The position numbers and the translations under genes are program-made. From an uncultured Clostridia bacterium (GTDB taxonomy: Bacteria > Bacillota > Clostridia > Christensenellales > CAG-314), in the NCBI GenBank assembly GCA_934281515.1, contig CAKQXG010000105.1, forward strand, positions 1 to 7,262: a stretch of 7,262 nucleotides of DNA, written 5' to 3'. Below the pieces are notes generated by a model, which was not told the origin of the DNA, searched no databases, and was given only the letters and a program-made list of their open reading frames with translations. Below, in pieces: positions 6,460 to 7,262 of the stretch (positions are counted from its first letter, which is position 1; every line of letters begins with the position of its first letter).

Positions 6460-7262
6460 TTGAATTACTTTATACATACCTACGGTTGTCAGATGAACAT
6501 ACACGACTCGGAAAAGATTGCAGGCATGCTGGAGTCGCTCGGTTACGAGCCTTGCGCCACTCCCGAAGAAGCCGACGTTGTGGTGTTTAATACCTGCTGC
6601 ATACGCGAGACTGCCGAACAAAAGATATACGGACACATCGGACAGATTAAAAAAATCAAACAGCGCAAACGCAACATGATTGTCGCCGTTGTCGGGTGCA
6701 TGTCCCAACAGGAGGGCGTTGCCGACAGCTTGCGCAACAGTTACCCCTTTGTCGACATCGTGCTGGGTACAGGCAATCTGGGACTACTTAAAAACGCCGT
6801 TGCCGACATTGCCAAGGCACAAAAGCGCAAAAAAGTGGTGGATACACGCTTTCTGGACAACGCCGAAGAAGATTTTGAAACCACCCGCACAAGTTACCCC
6901 AACGCCTGGGTCAACATCAACTACGGTTGCAACAACTTCTGCACCTACTGTATCGTGCCGTATGTGCGCGGTCGGGAACGCAGTCGCAAGCCCGACGATA
7001 TACTTGCCGAAGTAGCCAAACTTGTCGGCGAAGGCTACAAAGAGATCACTCTGCTCGGACAAAACGTCAACAGTTACGGCAAGGATCTGGAACCAAAGGT
7101 TACTTTCGCACAGCTACTACGCAGCGTTGCGGCAATCGAAGGCAATTTCCGCGTGCGGTTTATGACAAGTCATCCGAAGGATCTGTCCGACGAAGTTATC
7201 GACGCCGTTGCCGATTGTGTCAAAGTATGCGACAACATCCATCTGCCCGTACAAAGCGGCAG
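6460..7262 (+). CDS. miaB: tRNA-2-methylthio-N6-dimethylallyladenosine synthase MiaB, 3' end outside window
   Basis: MiaB adds a methylthio group to i6A37 next to the anticodon of tRNAs reading UNN codons. The visible 267 residues contain the N-terminal methylthiotransferase domain, whose three cluster ligands are Cys10 (TYGCQMN), Cys46 (NTCCIRE) and Cys80 (VGCMSQ). The radical SAM domain follows with C157-x3-C161-x2-C164 in NYGCNNFCTYCIVPYVRGRE. SRKPDDI, LLGQNVNSYGKD, FMTSHPKDL and HLPVQSGS are all typical of MiaB rather than RimO. The TRAM domain would lie beyond the window. An extra cysteine, Cys47, directly follows the cluster ligand, where Ala or Ser is usual. The start is either TTG 6460, which has a GGAGGA site, or in-frame ATG 6448, which gives four more residues (MEEV) but has no ribosome binding site. 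The gene has its own promoter and is divergent from the PBP gene. Confidence 0.97.
   Translation, partial: MNYFIHTYGCQMNIHDSEKIAGMLESLGYEPCATPEEADVVVFNTCCIRETAEQKIYGHIGQIKKIKQRKRNMIVAVVGCMSQQEGVADSLRNSYPFVDIVLGTGNLGLLKNAVADIAKAQKRKKVVDTRFLDNAEEDFETTRTSYPNAWVNINYGCNNFCTYCIVPYVRGRERSRKPDDILAEVAKLVGEGYKEITLLGQNVNSYGKDLEPKVTFAQLLRSVAAIEGNFRVRFMTSHPKDLSDEVIDAVADCVKVCDNIHLPVQSG

Overview
This window reads as ordinary chromosomal DNA from a low-to-moderate GC member of the Bacillota, most likely an anaerobic clostridial lineage. The evidence is the gene content (lepA next to hemW; rpmB divergent from an Asp23-like gene and a fakA/yloV gene, as in Bacillus and Clostridia), strong GGAGG ribosome binding sites, sigma-A-type promoters, and AT-rich spacers with U-tailed hairpins. 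I cannot name a species. I saw no mobile element, CRISPR array, rRNA or tRNA.

Layout, left to right. (1) 1-251: the last part of lepA (translation factor EF-4), + strand. (2) 355-1461: hemW, a radical SAM protein of the heme-chaperone type, + strand, probably co-transcribed with lepA. (3) 1467-1499: a shared hairpin terminator between the convergent hemW and rpmB. (4) 1528-1713: rpmB (ribosomal protein L28, zinc-ribbon form), - strand, with an extended -10 promoter. (5) 1940-2290 and 2316-3992: an asp23-family gene and fakA, + strand, a two-gene operon behind a clear promoter. (6) 3993-4429: a 437-base gene-free stretch full of hairpins. Two U-tailed hairpins lie just after fakA, a 12-bp perfect hairpin follows, and a cluster of inverted repeats adjoins the 3' end of the next gene. 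(7) 4430-6346: a class A penicillin-binding protein (peptidoglycan transglycosylase/transpeptidase), - strand. (8) 6460-7262: miaB (tRNA methylthiotransferase), + strand, cut by the window end and divergent from the PBP gene.

The genes are mostly housekeeping: translation (EF-4, L28), tRNA modification (MiaB), fatty-acid activation (FakA), cell-wall synthesis (PBP) and a heme or iron-sulfur related protein (HemW). They form several short transcription units, not one pathway.

I found no convincing new biological system. The points most worth a second look are an exported PBP with 20 cysteines outside its membrane anchor, a nearly identical promoter core before asp23 and miaB, and the structured, gene-free region at 3993-4429.
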